Source of the DNA: CAZMGD01 sp964565705
GTDB taxonomy: Bacteria; Actinomycetota; Acidimicrobiia; Acidimicrobiales; Ilumatobacteraceae
NCBI GenBank assembly: GCA_964565705.1
Contig: CAZMGD010000037.1
Coordinates: 1-33,718, forward strand
Reading direction: 5' to 3'
DNA: 33,718 bases
The notes under the pieces are model-generated. The model saw only the letters and a program-made list of their open reading frames with translations. It ran no database searches and had not been told where the DNA came from. Shown piece after piece: positions 7,698-16,379 of this stretch; positions within the stretch are counted from its first letter, which is position 1; each line of letters begins with the position of its first letter. Position numbers and translations under genes: made by a program.

Positions 7698-8491
7698 GCC
7701 GCCTGGACGGCCTCGTTCGCCTGGATCTCCTGTGGGGTGCCTTCGGCGATCACCGAACCGAGCTCGAGCACGGTGATGGTGTCGCACACCGACATCACGA
7801 ACGGCATGTCGTGCTCCACGAGCAGGATGGCTGCGCCGAGGCCGCGGACGCGTTCGATCACCGAGAGGGTCACCGCAGCCTCTGCTTCTCCGAGCCCGGA
7901 TGTCGGCTCGTCGAGCAGCAGGAGGCGGGGGTTGTCGACCACGGCCCGGGCCAGTTCGACGAGACGTGCCTGCCCGATCGGGAGCTGCCCGGCCCGCTCG
8001 TTCGCCAGTGACTCCAGCCCGCAGAACGCGAGCGCCTCGTCGACCGTCTCGCGTCGGCGTCGATCGATCCGCCGACGCGTCGGGAGGTACAGGAGGTCCG
8101 CGACCGTGCCGCCCCCACCGCCGCGCCAGTCAAGCGCGGCGTGCACGTTGTCGGCCGACGTGAGCCAGCCGATGGGTTGCTGACGCTGGAACGTCCGGCG
8201 CACGCCGTGGCGCGCCCGACGAGCTGCGGACCAGTTCGTGACATCGCGGCCCTCGAGGACGATCCGACCGGCCGAGGGTGATCGCAGCCCCGAGACGGCA
8301 TCGAACAGCGTGGTCTTCCCGGCACCATTGGGTCCGATCAGCCCGTGCACCGTCCCGGCCCGGACCGTGAGGTCGACCTCGTTGACGGCCCGCACACCGC
8401 CGAAGCGTTGCGTGACGCCGAACAGCTGGACGACGATGTCCGCGTCGTCGGTCCTGGCCGTCGTTGCGACGTGCGTGTCGGTAGCAGGCAC
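7685..8491 (-). CDS. livG: ABC transporter ATP-binding protein, LivG type
   Basis: This 268-residue ATPase of the branched-chain amino acid/amide family has Walker A GPNGAGKTT near residue 53 and Walker B LLLLDEPTSGL. The switch histidine is in LVEHDM, and VMSVCDTITVLELGSVIAEG is typical of LivG. The signature segment is LPIGQARLVELARA rather than LSGGQ; LivG proteins commonly have a relaxed signature here. It would pair with the LivF domain fused to the permeases at 11705-14524. It is encoded on the opposite strand, more than 3 kb from the permease fusion, an unusual separation. Its 3' end overlaps the convergent molybdoenzyme gene by 13 bases. The promoter region is shared with the acyl-CoA ligase. 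Confidence 0.88.
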   Translation of the reverse strand: MPATDTHVATTARTDDADIVVQLFGVTQRFGGVRAVNEVDLTVRAGTVHGLIGPNGAGKTTLFDAVSGLRSPSAGRIVLEGRDVTNWSAARRARHGVRRTFQRQQPIGWLTSADNVHAALDWRGGGGGTVADLLYLPTRRRIDRRRRETVDEALAFCGLESLANERAGQLPIGQARLVELARAVVDNPRLLLLDEPTSGLGEAEAAVTLSVIERVRGLGAAILLVEHDMPFVMSVCDTITVLELGSVIAEGTPQEIQANEAVQAAYLG

Positions 8492-8556
8492 CCGGTTCCT
8501 CTCCGTCTCCCCGGCAATCGGCCCGAGGTTAGCGTGTACATGTCCGCGTTAAGTCA

Positions 8557-8568
8557 GTCAGTGCTTCC
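8557..8568. promoter_or_regulatory. Shared regulon operator, site 4, degenerate (GTCAGTGCTTCC)
   Basis: On the minus strand this reads GGAAG-CA-CTGAC, matching GCAAG-CA-CTTAC at 10 of 12 positions. It lies between the divergent livG (8491, minus) and acyl-CoA ligase (8624, plus) genes, about 60 bases from each start. It is weaker than most of the others and would not be called without them. Confidence 0.4.
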
Positions 8569-8623
8569 TTGACGAATCGTCGCATCGGGCCGTACCGTCC
8601 AGTCCGCGGGTGCGCACGTAGGT

Positions 8624-10192
8624 GTGGAGCCGCCCTCGGACATGGAATCGACGATCTGCCACGGCGACGCGAACGTCGCTGCCGACCTGCTGTGCTCCGC
8701 GGCGCGGGTGGGCTCGTCGCCGGCACTGATCTGGGGCGACGGCTGCTGGGACTACGACCGCCTGCGGCGGGAAGCGCTGTGCGCAGCTGAGTGGTGCCGC
8801 GCGGCAGAGGTCGGCCCGGACGACCGCGTGGCCCTGCTGATCGGGAGCTGGCCCGAGCACGTGGCCGGCTGGTACGGCGCTCTGCTCGCCGGCGGGGTCG
8901 TCGTCGATGTGAACCCGTTGCTCGGCGACGAGGAGTGGGCCGCCATCCTTCGCGACGCCTCGCCCAAGGTGGTGATCTGCGAACCCGCCCACGAACGCCG
9001 TGTACAGGCTGCGCTGGACGGGGTCGGCGCGGTGAGGGTGCTCCGTGAACGAGGGGACGGCTTCGCGACGGGTGCGCTGACCATGGCCTCAGCAGCGGAT
9101 CCCGTGCCCCGATCGGCCACCGATCGGGCGGTGATCGCCTACACCAGCGGCACGACCGGGCTGCCGAAGGGCGCGGTTCACACGCACGGCGCCATCCGCC
9201 GACAGCTCGACCTGCTGGCGTCCCTCCACAGCCTCGCCCACGGCGACGCTGTCTTCCAGGCCGTTCCGATGTTCCCCTTGCACGGGTTCCTCCCACAGGT
9301 GGCGAGCGCGATCCGCGGAGGTGCATCGGTGTTGCTCGCCGACAAGTTCTCGCCCGCGGAGTTCGCCGCGGTGTCCCGACGACACCCGATCACCTACATG
9401 ACGATGTCCTCGCCGATGCTGCAACGCGTGCTCGATCTCCCAGCTGCGGACCGGCCGGTGCTGGACTCGCTGCGTGTGGTCACCGTCGGCGGCGCCCCGC
9501 TGCAACCGGAGATCCGTCAGCGCTACGAGGATGCGCTCGGGGTGCACGTCACCCAGGGGTACGGCATGACCGAGATGATCGGAGTGTTCGTGGCCGATTA
9601 CGGCGGGGCGCCGTTCGGGAGCTGTGGCACACAGCACCCCGCAGGATCCCAGGTGGTCACCGTGCTCGGCGAGGATGGTGAGCCGGTCGAGACGGGCGTG
9701 CTGGGCGAGATCGGGGTGCATCGCAGCTGCGCCTTGCTGGAGTACTGGAACGACGCCCAGGGGACCGTCGACGCCTTCGTCGGCGACTGGTACCTCACCG
9801 GTGACATCGGCCGGGTCGACGAGAAGGGGCACTTCTTCGTCGTCGATCGGAAGAAGGACGTGATCATCCGCGGTGGCTTCAACATCTACTCGGCGGAGAT
9901 CGAGCGGGTGCTGCACGAGCGCGCGGAGGTCGGCGAAGCGGTGGTTGTCGGCCGGCCCGATGACTCGCTCGGAGAGGTGCCGGTGGCATTCGTCGTCCCC
10001 GTCTCGCCGATCGACGTTGACGAGCTGATCGCCTACGTGCTCGATCGCCTCGGCCCGCTCAAGCGCGTCGAGGATCTGCACCTCGCGACGTACCACGAGC
10101 TGCCCCGGAACTCGATGGGAAAGGTGCTCAAGCGCGAACTCCGCGGACGGCTTCTCGCCGCCCATTCGCCCAAGCGGTCACAAGGTCGCTAA
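8624..10192 (+). CDS. Acyl-CoA synthetase (AMP-forming, ANL superfamily)
   Basis: This ligase of about 520 residues activates a carboxylic acid through an acyl-adenylate to its CoA thioester. Motifs in order: P-loop YTSGTTGLPKG near residue 173, YGMTE near 312, WYLTGDIG near 390, the hinge and ribose region DRKKDVIIRGGFN near 408, and the catalytic lysine in NSMGKVLKREL near the C-terminus. It resembles medium- or long-chain and cyclohexanecarboxylate-type ligases; chain specificity cannot be read. The start is uncertain: the GTG at 8624 or the ATG at 8642, the latter with a distant GGAG. It is divergent from livG and followed after 56 bases by the lipoprotein binding protein. It is probably the entry enzyme for the imported acid. 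Confidence 0.9.
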   Translation: MEPPSDMESTICHGDANVAADLLCSAARVGSSPALIWGDGCWDYDRLRREALCAAEWCRAAEVGPDDRVALLIGSWPEHVAGWYGALLAGGVVVDVNPLLGDEEWAAILRDASPKVVICEPAHERRVQAALDGVGAVRVLRERGDGFATGALTMASAADPVPRSATDRAVIAYTSGTTGLPKGAVHTHGAIRRQLDLLASLHSLAHGDAVFQAVPMFPLHGFLPQVASAIRGGASVLLADKFSPAEFAAVSRRHPITYMTMSSPMLQRVLDLPAADRPVLDSLRVVTVGGAPLQPEIRQRYEDALGVHVTQGYGMTEMIGVFVADYGGAPFGSCGTQHPAGSQVVTVLGEDGEPVETGVLGEIGVHRSCALLEYWNDAQGTVDAFVGDWYLTGDIGRVDEKGHFFVVDRKKDVIIRGGFNIYSAEIERVLHERAEVGEAVVVGRPDDSLGEVPVAFVVPVSPIDVDELIAYVLDRLGPLKRVEDLHLATYHELPRNSMGKVLKRELRGRLLAAHSPKRSQGR

Positions 10193-10196
10193 GGTG

Positions 10197-10208
10197 GTGT
10201 GCACTTAC
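10197..10208. promoter_or_regulatory. Shared regulon operator, site 5 (GTGTGCACTTAC)
   Basis: GTGTG-CA-CTTAC begins five bases after the acyl-CoA ligase stop and 41 bases before the ATG of the lipoprotein binding-protein gene. This copy would control the importer operon separately from the ligase. The left half-site is more degenerate than in the other copies. Binding is inferred. Confidence 0.55.
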
Positions 10209-10248
10209 TTCGCTGACAGGGACATCAGTGATCACCATTGGGGGAACC

Positions 10249-11604
10249 ATGCACAAGAGGTTGTATGCCTGCATCGCTGCAGCAGCGCTCGTCGTCGCCG
10301 CGTGCGGTGGCGACGACGACTCGACGGACACCACCGCGGTCGCGGAGGCGAGCACGACGGCCAGCCCTGAGTCGACGGCAGCGGCCGCGAGCGCTCCCAC
10401 CGACACCAGCGCGGCGACCGACACCACCGAGGCCGCGGAGAGCACCACCACCACCGGCGGAGGCGGCGAGCCCGTCATCGACGGCGTCCGGGGCATCGAG
10501 GACGGCAAGATCATCGTCGGTGGTCTGAACCAGGAGTCGGCCTTCGGCGGGCTCGGCGACGGCGCGAAGGCGCGGTTCGATCGGTTCAACGAAGAAGGCG
10601 GACTGGACGGGTTGACGATCGACTTCATCGGCGTGCGCGATGACGGAGGCGACGCCGACCGCAACGGTTCGCTGGTGCGTGAGCTCGTCGCGCAGGACAA
10701 CGTGTACGCCGTCGTCCCGATGACGCCGACGTACCTGCAGCCCGCCAGCGGCGACTACCTGGCGTCGGAGAACGTGCCGTACTTCGGCTACGGGTATGCG
10801 CCGGTGATGTGCACCGACTTCGCGTTCGCGTTCAACGGATGCACCGTGCCGGGCATCGCCACCCAGATCAGCACGGGCTCGATCGCCTCGCTGCTGCCAT
10901 TGCTCGGCAAGGACCCGACCGACGGCACGGGTGTGAAGATCGCCATCGTCGGTCGGGCAGAGGCTGGCGGCCAGGACTTCTCCCAGCAGTTCGTGAGGAT
11001 CGCCGAGGAGCTCAACATGGACGTCGTGTACAACAAGTCCAACGTTCCCGGCGGTGGTACCGCCGACATGCAGCCGTTCGTCGACGAGATCATGGCGGCG
11101 GATCCCGACATCGTGCAGCTCGTCACCGACTTCCCATCGGCGCTCGCGCTGAAGGCGAAGCTCCTCCAGAACGGCTTCGATGGCATCGCTGCGGACAACG
11201 CGGCGTACGTCCCGGGGCTGCTCGACGCCAGCCCGCAGGCTGCGGCCGCCCTGGAGGGCACCTACGTGGTCACCACCTACCCGACGCTGCTGGAGTCGTC
11301 GGAGTTCGCCACGCAGATGACGGAGGACCTCGAGGGCCTGCAGATCCAGAGTGGCACCGTGATCGGCTACCTCCAGGCCGAGCTGTTCATCGACCTCCTC
11401 GAGCAGGTGTCGCCGAACTACGACGCGTTCGTCGAGACCGTCAACGCGGGTGTCGACGTCGAGCCTGCCGAGGGAGGCATCCCGACCAGTTGGCCCGACT
11501 TCCACTCGCAGGGCGCTCCGTGCAACTCGGTGGTGAAGGTGGAGAACGCGCAGTACGTGCTGTCGGTCCCGTTCGCCTGCTACGCGACGTTCCCGGCCAG
11601 CTGA
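10249..11604 (+). CDS. ABC transporter substrate-binding lipoprotein, LivK type
   Basis: This 451-residue binding protein carries a clear lipoprotein signal: MHKR, a hydrophobic Ala/Val segment, and lipobox VVAAC with Cys19 as lipidation site. Residues 20 to about 75 are a low-complexity Ser/Thr/Ala/Asp tether of the kind seen in actinobacterial lipoproteins. A type-1 periplasmic-binding fold follows, starting near KIIVGGLNQES. It should capture substrate outside the membrane and deliver it to the LivHMF fusion encoded 100 bases downstream. The ATG at 10249 is chosen because GGGGG lies four bases before it and because it gives the signal peptide directly. The upstream start at 10228 would add seven non-hydrophobic residues. 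Substrates of this family are amino acids, amides, or aromatic and other organic acids. The neighbouring genes suggest a carboxylic acid here. Confidence 0.92.
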   Translation: MHKRLYACIAAAALVVAACGGDDDSTDTTAVAEASTTASPESTAAAASAPTDTSAATDTTEAAESTTTTGGGGEPVIDGVRGIEDGKIIVGGLNQESAFGGLGDGAKARFDRFNEEGGLDGLTIDFIGVRDDGGDADRNGSLVRELVAQDNVYAVVPMTPTYLQPASGDYLASENVPYFGYGYAPVMCTDFAFAFNGCTVPGIATQISTGSIASLLPLLGKDPTDGTGVKIAIVGRAEAGGQDFSQQFVRIAEELNMDVVYNKSNVPGGGTADMQPFVDEIMAADPDIVQLVTDFPSALALKAKLLQNGFDGIAADNAAYVPGLLDASPQAAAALEGTYVVTTYPTLLESSEFATQMTEDLEGLQIQSGTVIGYLQAELFIDLLEQVSPNYDAFVETVNAGVDVEPAEGGIPTSWPDFHSQGAPCNSVVKVENAQYVLSVPFACYATFPAS

Positions 11605-11619
11605 TCCCCCCCAATGCAC

Positions 11620-11656
11620 GTCGTGGGAGGTGCCCGATCCGGGTGCCTCCCACGAC
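11620..11656 (+). terminator. Strong intercistronic hairpin after the binding-protein gene
   Basis: A 16-bp stem (GTCGTGGGAGGTGCCC paired with GGGTGCCTCCCACGAC, two G-U pairs) closes a five-base loop, GATCC. It starts 16 bases after the binding-protein stop and ends 48 bases before the permease ATG. No strong T-run follows, so it is more likely a partial terminator or an mRNA-stabilising hairpin. Either would give more binding protein than permease, a common arrangement in ABC operons. Confidence 0.65.
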
Positions 11657-11704
11657 CTGTTTCGAGGCCTGCCCCCCGTTGCTCGACGAATCGAGAGGAG
11701 AGAC

Positions 11705-14524
11705 ATGCTCAAGGTGCTCCTGACCGGCGCGGCATCCGGGGCGATCTTCTCGCTGATCGCCTCCGGTCTCGTGCTGACCTACTCCGCCACCGGAGTGTTC
11801 AACCTCAGCTACGGCGCTGTCGCGTTCACCGCGGCCTTCATCTTCTATGAGTTGAACTCCGGGCTCGGATGGAATCGGTTCCTGGCCGCCGGTTTCGTGG
11901 TCGTGCTGATCGCTCCCTTGCTGGGGGTCGGGCTCGACGCGTTGGTGTTCCGGCCGCTGGCGAAGGCGTCGGAAGCCGCGAAGATCGTCTGCACGGTCGG
12001 CTTGCTCATCGCCTTGCCCGCATTGGCGCACTTCATCGTCGAGCGGGGAATCGACATCTTCGGGTGGGGCATCCCTCGAGGCAACGACGTGTTCCTCACC
12101 CCCGGCGTCTTGTACCAGCCGACCGAAGCCTGGAAGGTCGGCGGCGCGACCATCGACTCCAACCAGGTCCTGGTCTTCGCGACCGCAGCGGTGAGTGCGC
12201 TCGCGCTCTGGATCTTCGGCCGTACCCATCTCGGCCTGCGGATGCGGGCTGTCGTCGACCGGGGAGAGCTGGCGACCCTCCGTGGCGTCAACGAAGGTGC
12301 CACCCTCCGGTTGGCCACAGTTCTCGGCACGGTGCTCGCCGCGCTCGCCGGTGTCGTCGGCGCCCCGCTCCTGAACAGCCTCGACCCGGTCACGTACGCT
12401 TCGGCAGTCTTCGTCGCGTCCACGGCGGCGATCATCGGCGGGCTCACCTCGGTACCGCGAGCGTTCCTCGGTGGTCTGATCATCGGAATCATGATGAGCA
12501 TGACCTTTCGCTACGTGGACATCGAAGGTCTGCGGCAGCTCAACAACGCGGTGCCGTTCATCCTCCTGCTCGTCGGCCTGCTCCTCCTGGGCAAGTCGCG
12601 CAAACGAGTCGCCGGCACCAGCAACCTGGAACCGCCGCCGATGGATTGGAGCTCCGACCTGCCACGATGGCGCCGCTACCTGCCCTGGGTCGTGGCCAGC
12701 ATCTTGATGGGGGTGTGGATGCTGGTCGTGCTCGACGACTTCTGGAGAGCTCTCTTCCTGCGCGGCTTCGCGTTCTCGTTGATCCTGCTGTCGCTCACGA
12801 TCGTGACCGGCTACGGCGGCTTGGTCAGCCTGGCCCAGGCGACGTTCGCGACCGGCGCAGCTCTGGTGTCCGGCATGCTGCTCGAGCGCTTCGACTGGCC
12901 ACTGCCGCTCGCGTTCGCCGGCGGTGTCGCCGCCGCCGCGGTGATGGGCATCGTCGTCGCCCTGCCGTCGCTCAGGCTCGGTGGTCTGCCGTTCACCCTC
13001 GCGACACTCGCGCTCGCATTCCTCGCCAGCACCGTGCTGTTCGACTGGTCGACGTTGTCCAACGCCGATCTCGGCTGGCGGTTCACGAGACCGTCGATCG
13101 GACCGCTCGATCTGCAGAGCGACACGACCTTCGGCATCGTCCTGCTGATCGTGATCGCGCTGGTCGTGCTGTCGATCGGCGCGATCGACGGCTCACCGAC
13201 AGGACGCGCGATCGCCGCAGTCCGCGTCGCCGAGCCGGCCGCAGCGTCGATCGGCATCTCGCCGGTGGCGGCCAAGATGCGTCTGTTCGTGTTGTCGGCC
13301 GCGGTCGCCGGTGCTGGCGGGGTGACGCTCGCCATCGTGGATGGTGGCGTGACCAAGACGACGACGAATCCGCTGACCGGACTGATGTGGCTGACGATCG
13401 TGGTGCTGCTCGGCGTGCGGCGTCGAGGTGCGGCGGTCATCGGCGGACTCGTGCTGATCGTCTTTCCACAGCTGCTGAGCGGCGGGTTCACGCTCCCGTT
13501 CGGGATCGCGTCATGGGAGGGCAGCCGCACGACCGAGATCCCAGCGATCCTGTTCGGCCTGGGCGTCGCGTCACTGGCCCGTCACCCGGACGGCGCGATG
13601 AGCGACCTCGCCCGCCAACGCCACGAGTGGCGCGCGCGCAGACGTCGACGTGCCGAGCAGCCCGCCGAGATCGTGGTGGCCGAGCCGGACGTGATGCTGC
13701 CGGGCGAGGATGTCGTCGGCGCGGCGTCCATCGGCGCTGCGGCCTCCGGCGCGTTGCTCTCGGTGCGATCGTTGCGGGCGAGCTACGGCCCGGTCGAGAT
13801 CATCCACGGTGTTGACCTCGACGTTCCCGGGGCCTCGATCACGGCAATCCTCGGCACCAACGGCGCCGGCAAGTCATCGCTGTGCCGGGCCATCGCCGGG
13901 CTGATGACCGTCGAGGGATCGGTCACGCTCGACGGTGCCGACATCACCCAGAGACGACCGGATCTGCGTGCCCGGGCCGGCTTGGTCTACGCGCCCGAGA
14001 GCCGGGGGATCTTCCCTGGCCTCAGCGTCGAGGACAACCTTCGGCTCACGATGGTCGACAGTGACGAGCGTGCCGTTGCCTATGACCGATTCCCACACCT
14101 GGCATCGCGTCGACGGGTGTCGGCCGGCATGTTGTCCGGTGGCGAGCAGCAGATGCTCGCCATCGCCCCGTTGCTCGTGAACCCGCCGCGCGTGCTGGTC
14201 ATCGACGAGCCGACGTTGGGGCTCGCGCCACTCGTCGTCGACAGCGTGCTGTCGTTGCTCGACGAGATGCGCCGCGGCGGCACTGCAGTGCTCGTCGCCG
14301 AGGAGAAGCCGAAGACGGTCTTGGCCTTGGCGGATCGGGTCGCCCTGCTCGAGCTCGGTCGCGTCGTGTGGTTCGGACGGGCCGAGGAACTCGACGACGA
14401 GATGCTCCGCGACGCGTACCACCTCGATCCCGCCGCCGTGGGTGAGCCCGAACCGGCCTTGGCCGCCCTCGGTGCGACACGGGCGGATCATCCTTCAACC
14501 GATCAACAAGGAGATCTGGCATGA
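11705..14524 (+). CDS. LivH-LivM-LivF three-domain fusion: ABC permease/permease/ATPase
   Basis: One uninterrupted 939-residue frame joins three normally separate subunits. Residues 1 to about 300 are a LivH-like permease (GAASGAIFSLIASGLVLTYSATGVFNLSYG is its usual start). A short polar linker leads to a LivM-like permease at about 322-640, with GYGGLVSLAQATFATGA typical. After an Arg-rich linker, a LivF-like ATPase occupies about 683-910, with Walker A GTNGAGKSS at 717, signature LSGGEQQM and Walker B VLVIDEPTLGLAP. The ATG at 11705 has GAGGAG five bases upstream. The longer frame from 11630 runs through the intergenic hairpin and is rejected. The partner ATPase LivG is encoded separately at 7685-8491. 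The stop overlaps the next start as ATGA. Membrane protein; imports the ligand of the upstream lipoprotein. Confidence 0.93.
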   Translation: MLKVLLTGAASGAIFSLIASGLVLTYSATGVFNLSYGAVAFTAAFIFYELNSGLGWNRFLAAGFVVVLIAPLLGVGLDALVFRPLAKASEAAKIVCTVGLLIALPALAHFIVERGIDIFGWGIPRGNDVFLTPGVLYQPTEAWKVGGATIDSNQVLVFATAAVSALALWIFGRTHLGLRMRAVVDRGELATLRGVNEGATLRLATVLGTVLAALAGVVGAPLLNSLDPVTYASAVFVASTAAIIGGLTSVPRAFLGGLIIGIMMSMTFRYVDIEGLRQLNNAVPFILLLVGLLLLGKSRKRVAGTSNLEPPPMDWSSDLPRWRRYLPWVVASILMGVWMLVVLDDFWRALFLRGFAFSLILLSLTIVTGYGGLVSLAQATFATGAALVSGMLLERFDWPLPLAFAGGVAAAAVMGIVVALPSLRLGGLPFTLATLALAFLASTVLFDWSTLSNADLGWRFTRPSIGPLDLQSDTTFGIVLLIVIALVVLSIGAIDGSPTGRAIAAVRVAEPAAASIGISPVAAKMRLFVLSAAVAGAGGVTLAIVDGGVTKTTTNPLTGLMWLTIVVLLGVRRRGAAVIGGLVLIVFPQLLSGGFTLPFGIASWEGSRTTEIPAILFGLGVASLARHPDGAMSDLARQRHEWRARRRRRAEQPAEIVVAEPDVMLPGEDVVGAASIGAAASGALLSVRSLRASYGPVEIIHGVDLDVPGASITAILGTNGAGKSSLCRAIAGLMTVEGSVTLDGADITQRRPDLRARAGLVYAPESRGIFPGLSVEDNLRLTMVDSDERAVAYDRFPHLASRRRVSAGMLSGGEQQMLAIAPLLVNPPRVLVIDEPTLGLAPLVVDSVLSLLDEMRRGGTAVLVAEEKPKTVLALADRVALLELGRVVWFGRAEELDDEMLRDAYHLDPAAVGEPEPALAALGATRADHPSTDQQGDLA

Positions 14525-15582
14525 CCATCCGCGTGATCCAGTGGGGCACCGGCAACGTCGGCACCCACGCCCTGCGCTCGATCATCGAACGGCCCGACAT
14601 GGAGCTCGTCGGCCTGCGCGTCTACAACCCGGACAAGGTCGGCAAGGACGCCGGCGAGCTCGTCGGCGCGGAACCGACGGGCGTTCTCGCGACGGATTCG
14701 GTCGAGGAGATCCTCGCCCTGGACGCCGACTGCGTGAACTACAACGCGCTCGGCACGACTCTGGAGGATCCCTTCGGCGCGCCGCTGGACGACATCTGCA
14801 TGCTGCTGCAGCACGGATTCAACGTGACCTCGTCGGCGATCGACTTCCTCATCTACCCGAGGTCCGCTCCGGCGGAGGTGCAGCAGCGCCTCACCGAGGC
14901 GTGTGAAGCGGGAGGAGCCACGTTCTTCGATTCCGGCGTCAACCCCGGGTTCACGATGGATCTCTGGCCGATCACGATGTCGCGCATCTCGCGCACGATC
15001 GACCGGATCCACATCGTCGAGAGCCTGAGCATGCGCGAGTACACGTCGGCGAGCGCGATGGGTTTCATGGGCTTCGGCAAGCTCCCGGACGAGCCGTCGA
15101 TGCTCGACTGGATGCACTCCGACAAGGAGCGCAGCGTGTTCTACTCGACCTTGTTGATGGTGGCCGACGCGCTGCGGATCGAGCTCGAGGACTTCCGCTA
15201 CGAGCGCGAGGTCGGCCTCGCCGAGCAGGACTTCGACATCGCCTTCGGCACGATCAAGGCCGGCACGATCGCGGTTGTCAAGATCACGTTCAGCGGGATC
15301 GCGAAGGGTCGCGAGGTGCTCGTCAACGAGTTCGTCTGGCGGGTCCACGACGGCGTCCGGGCGGACTGGGCCGTCGGTGACCGCTGGACGATGACGATCG
15401 AGGGTGACCCGACCATGGACTGCATCGTCGAGGCGCGCACCCAGCAGGATGCGAAGCGCCCGACGTCGCTGACCGTCGCGATGGCACCCGTCAACGCCAT
15501 CCCCACCGTCGTCGCTGCGGCGCCGGGCGTGAAGACGGTGCTCGATCTCCCTGTGTGGGGTGGCGGCCGCGTCACGGACTGA
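14521..15582 (+). CDS. Dihydrodipicolinate-reductase-like NAD(P)-binding dehydrogenase (paralogue 2)
   Basis: This 353-residue homologue of the protein at 2023-3093 has the same IRVIQWGTGNVGTHAL nucleotide-binding start and the same FDSGVNPGFTMDLWPIT block. The C-terminal stretch around SLTVA-PVNAIP is also shared. The ATG overlaps the transporter stop (ATGA), with AAGGAG 7 bases upstream, so translation is coupled to the importer. Its own stop overlaps the next start (TGATG). The tight coupling suggests that it acts on, or just downstream of, the imported compound. The reaction is not known for this subgroup; an imine or carbonyl reductase or dehydrogenase role is a guess from the fold. Confidence 0.78.
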   Translation: MTIRVIQWGTGNVGTHALRSIIERPDMELVGLRVYNPDKVGKDAGELVGAEPTGVLATDSVEEILALDADCVNYNALGTTLEDPFGAPLDDICMLLQHGFNVTSSAIDFLIYPRSAPAEVQQRLTEACEAGGATFFDSGVNPGFTMDLWPITMSRISRTIDRIHIVESLSMREYTSASAMGFMGFGKLPDEPSMLDWMHSDKERSVFYSTLLMVADALRIELEDFRYEREVGLAEQDFDIAFGTIKAGTIAVVKITFSGIAKGREVLVNEFVWRVHDGVRADWAVGDRWTMTIEGDPTMDCIVEARTQQDAKRPTSLTVAMAPVNAIPTVVAAAPGVKTVLDLPVWGGGRVTD

Positions 15583-16379
15583 TGGCTGTCGATGGCTTCT
15601 CCGACCCCCTCACCCGGCACCTCGGGTACCGCTCGATCCGCCACGACGAACGCACCGCTTCGTCCTGGATCGAGATCCGTGACGACCTCCGCGACCGCCA
15701 CGGGGCGCTGCACCTCGGAGTCCTCGCCTACCTCGTCGACTCCACCGCCGGCGTCGTGTGCGGGATGGCTGCGGTCCCCTCCTGGGTGATCACCTCCGAC
15801 CTCCAGTTCCGCGTGCTGCACCGGCCGACTCGAGGGCCGTTGCGCGCGGACGCGCGAGCGGTGCAGCCCGGCAAGCGGACCTCGCTGGGCTCGGTCCAGG
15901 TGGTGGGCGAGGGTGACGGCGACCGGCTCGTCGCGATCGGCACGGTCAACCACGTCGTGATCGCCTCGGACGGTTCGCTCGACGTGCCGGCTGACATGCC
16001 GATCGGCGTGGAGTACGCCTCGGGGCACACCGTCGCCGGCCACGCCCCGCTGCTGGATTGCTTCGGTGTCGAGATCTCTGCACCGGGCGTCGCCCGCCTG
16101 CCGATCGAGGGCACCGCGGTGAACCCGCTCGGCATCCTGCACGGCGGGCTGATCAGCCTGCTCATCGACGAGGCAGCGCGATCTGCCGACACGCAGCGAC
16201 GCCTCGAGGTCACCGATCTCGTCGTTCGATTCCTCAGAGGGTTGCGCTCGTCACCGGCCATCGCGACGGCGACGATGCTGCCCGGCACACGCGAAGGGAC
16301 GGCCTCGGCGATCGTGGAGATTCGCGACGCGTCCGGCACTCTCGGCGCGCTCGCCCACGTCGGGCTCGGTGAGCGCTAG
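15582..16379 (+). CDS. Tandem hotdog-fold (PaaI-like) acyl-CoA thioesterase
   Basis: This 265-residue protein appears to contain two hotdog domains. The first (about 20-130) has HLGVLAYLVDSTAG, and the second (about 165-265) has the classical GILHGGLISLLIDEA motif with His187 and the acidic residue at the start of the long helix. Members hydrolyse acyl-CoA thioesters to release CoA or free acid. The ATG shares its A with the preceding TGA (TGATG), placing it third in the transporter operon. Its end meets the convergent TetR gene, the two stop codons interlocking in a single CTAG. The longer frame starting at 15555 lies inside the previous gene and is rejected. It might free an acyl group for the LuxE-like synthetase; that is inference. 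Confidence 0.78.
   Translation: MAVDGFSDPLTRHLGYRSIRHDERTASSWIEIRDDLRDRHGALHLGVLAYLVDSTAGVVCGMAAVPSWVITSDLQFRVLHRPTRGPLRADARAVQPGKRTSLGSVQVVGEGDGDRLVAIGTVNHVVIASDGSLDVPADMPIGVEYASGHTVAGHAPLLDCFGVEISAPGVARLPIEGTAVNPLGILHGGLISLLIDEAARSADTQRRLEVTDLVVRFLRGLRSSPAIATATMLPGTREGTASAIVEIRDASGTLGALAHVGLGER

Noticed and set aside
10197..10208. The repeated 12-bp site as a KstR or KstR2 cholesterol operator
   Set aside because: The known mycobacterial KstR and KstR2 motifs have different half-sites (AAC/GTT and CAAG/CTTG types). The half-sites here, GYRAG and CTTAC, with a two-base centre, do not fit well.
10320..10480. Repeat-like Ser/Thr/Ala-coding stretch as a possible nucleotide repeat element
   Set aside because: It encodes the flexible tether after the lipoprotein cysteine and has no regular nucleotide period.
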